Positions 62,686 to 64,000 of a DNA stretch of 64,000 bases are shown here, piece by piece. Position 1 is the stretch's first letter, and the number at the start of each line of letters is the position of its first letter. Source of the DNA: Fervidobacterium changbaicum (GTDB lineage Bacteria > Thermotogota > Thermotogae > Thermotogales > Fervidobacteriaceae). The DNA lies in assembly GCF_004117075.1 (NCBI RefSeq), contig NZ_CP026721.1:1426001-1490000 (forward strand), in the 5' to 3' direction. The position numbers and the translations under genes were made by a program. The notes beneath the pieces were generated by a model, which was not told the DNA's origin, did not search any database, and was given only the letters and a program-made list of their open reading frames with translations.

Positions 62686-64000
62686 ATGGATAAACTAGAT
62701 AGATACAAGCCCGTTATAGGTCTTGAGATACATGTTCAGTTAAGTACCAAGACGAAAGCTTTCTGCAGTTGTAGTGCAGATGTGTTCGATTTGGAACCGA
62801 ATACTTCGATATGTCCGGTTTGTACAGGTCAACCTGGGGCATTGCCTGTACCGTCTTTAGAGATGTTTGAATTGGGAGTTAAGCTGGGATTGGCTTTGAA
62901 TTGCAAGATAAACAAATATTCGAGATTCGATAGAAAAAATTACTTCTATCCTGATTTGCCGAAAGGCTATCAGATTACGCAATTTTTCTACCCGCTTGCA
63001 GAATACGGATTTTTGGAAGTTGAAGGTAAAAAGGTCCGAATAAGAAGAATACACTTAGAGGAAGATGCAGGAAAGCTTATGCATGCTGGTGATAATATCA
63101 CCGAAGCTGACTACTCACTCGTAGATATGAACAGGTGTGGTGTTCCGTTGGCTGAGATTGTCACAGAACCCGATATAGAATCGCCTGAGCAGGCAAGAAT
63201 ATTTATGGAAAAGCTTAGAAGTATCTTGAGGTACATCGGTGTCAGCAGTGGCGATATGGAAAAAGGTGCTATGCGCTGTGATGCAAACATCTCTGTATTA
63301 GACACCTTAACAGGAAGGCAGAGCAACAAAGTAGAAGTGAAGAACATGAACTCGTTTAGATTCGTTGAAAAGGCGCTTGAGTACGAATACGAACGCATCG
63401 TAGAGCTCATGGAAAAGGGTTTGGAAGTGGAGAGAGAAACAAGAGGATGGAATTTGAATACAAAGACAACGGTCAGCATGAGAAGTAAAGAAGAAGCGCA
63501 CGATTACAGGTACTTTCCAGAACCAGATATACCTCCCGTATTACTTGAGGATGAATTCATCGAGCAAATTAAATCAACGATCGGTGAATTACCTGAACAA
63601 AGACTTCGCAGGTTTGTTGAAAGTTACGGGTTGAACGCAAAAGAAGCGTGGGCATTGGTTGAGGATAAAGAGGTTGGTGATTTGTACGAAGAAGCAGTTA
63701 AAAAGAGTGGAGAGCCAAAAGAAGTTGCCAACTGGTTTTTAACTGAGCTCTTCAGACTGTACAGTGAGCACGAACCAGAAAAGCTACACGTAAATGCTGA
63801 TACTTTTGCGCAAATTATCGGCTTGGTGAAAGATGGCACTATTTCAAGAAACATGGCAAAAGAGGTGTTCCAAGAATCCGTTCTCACAGGTAAGATGCCA
63901 AAACAGATAGTTGAAGAAAAGGGTTTAAGACAAGTTGACGATGCATCATTGATAGAAGAGATTGCAAAGAAGGTCATCGAAAGCCATCCAAAAGAGGTTG
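62686..64000 (+). CDS. gatB: Asp-tRNA(Asn)/Glu-tRNA(Gln) amidotransferase subunit B (partial, C-terminus outside window)
   Basis: The frame starts at ATG 62686 (behind GAGGAGG) and is open to the right edge, giving 438 residues of an expected 470-480. It has [21 protein letters not shown], the zinc cysteines of CSCSADVF and [22 protein letters not shown], the [11 protein letters not shown] region, and the helical/YqeY-like tail beginning near residue 300. GatB binds the mischarged tRNA and phosphorylates its Glu or Asp before amidation. tRNA-Gln(CTG) is also encoded in the window. Confidence 0.96.
   Translation, partial: MDKLDRYKPVIGLEIHVQLSTKTKAFCSCSADVFDLEPNTSICPVCTGQPGALPVPSLEMFELGVKLGLALNCKINKYSRFDRKNYFYPDLPKGYQITQFFYPLAEYGFLEVEGKKVRIRRIHLEEDAGKLMHAGDNITEADYSLVDMNRCGVPLAEIVTEPDIESPEQARIFMEKLRSILRYIGVSSGDMEKGAMRCDANISVLDTLTGRQSNKVEVKNMNSFRFVEKALEYEYERIVELMEKGLEVERETRGWNLNTKTTVSMRSKEEAHDYRYFPEPDIPPVLLEDEFIEQIKSTIGELPEQRLRRFVESYGLNAKEAWALVEDKEVGDLYEEAVKKSGEPKEVANWFLTELFRLYSEHEPEKLHVNADTFAQIIGLVKDGTISRNMAKEVFQESVLTGKMPKQIVEEKGLRQVDDASLIEEIAKKVIESHPKEV

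Overview
The window looks like chromosomal DNA of a thermophilic member of the Thermotogales, most like Fervidobacterium. The reasons are the IspH-ribosomal protein S1 fusion behind cmk, the hrcA-grpE-dnaJ order without dnaK, peptide/sugar ABC transporters of the Dpp type, flagellins of the MRIN type, frequent GTG/TTG starts behind strong GGAGG-type ribosome binding sites, and a moderately AT-rich composition. The taxon is inferred from memory of gene families, not from a search.

Layout. 1-4932 (minus): a Dpp/Opp-type ABC importer, with the second ATPase cut by the left edge. 5355-8756: a large secreted protein with six fibronectin-III-like repeats and a seven-repeat beta-propeller. 8874-8962: tRNA-Leu(CAA). 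9029-22485: an island with three flagellin genes (one divergent and short), two paralogous CDP-glycerol glycerophosphotransferase-like genes (one fused to TPRs and a glycosyltransferase-like domain), two further glycosyltransferases, and a decayed zone with a broken acyltransferase. The simplest reading is flagellin synthesis plus surface or flagellin glycan modification. 22598-25947: L-serine dehydratase subunits and urocanate hydratase. 25984-32666: an unknown protein, a TPM-domain protein, an acyltransferase-like membrane protein, three glycosyltransferases and UDP-galactopyranose mutase, probably a galactofuranose-containing surface glycan cluster. 32758-32831: tRNA-Gln(CTG). 32872-36834 (minus): hisS, a TPR protein, a HAD phosphatase and a nucleotidyltransferase.

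37136-42993: glutamine synthetase, a PadR regulator with a Cys/His-rich start next to a His-rich NifX-like protein, glycerol dehydrogenase with CRP-like dyads upstream, and a LytS/LytTR-type two-component pair. 43022-47355 (minus): hrcA-grpE-dnaJ plus a membrane-anchored seven-repeat propeller, preceded by a CIRCE-like element. 47618-49331: an EamA transporter and rpsB with a structured leader. 49641-52727: a periplasmic-binding sensor with a degenerate GGDEF domain, convergent with an HD-GYP phosphodiesterase. 52730-60477 (minus): a long housekeeping run (YkgJ-type protein, der, ispH-rpsA, cmk, STAS protein, aspS, transaldolase). 60567-64000: a flavin reductase and the divergent gatA-gatB genes, with gatB cut by the right edge.

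Sigma-A-like promoters here often carry an extended -10 (TGN before TATAAT/TAAAAT), and two flagellins have recognisable sigma-28 promoters. The least ordinary part is the 9-22.5 kb island, where teichoic-acid-type glycerophosphotransferase homologues sit between flagellin genes of a Gram-negative-type thermophile. The PadR/His-rich pair and the propeller protein in the heat-shock operon also deserve attention.
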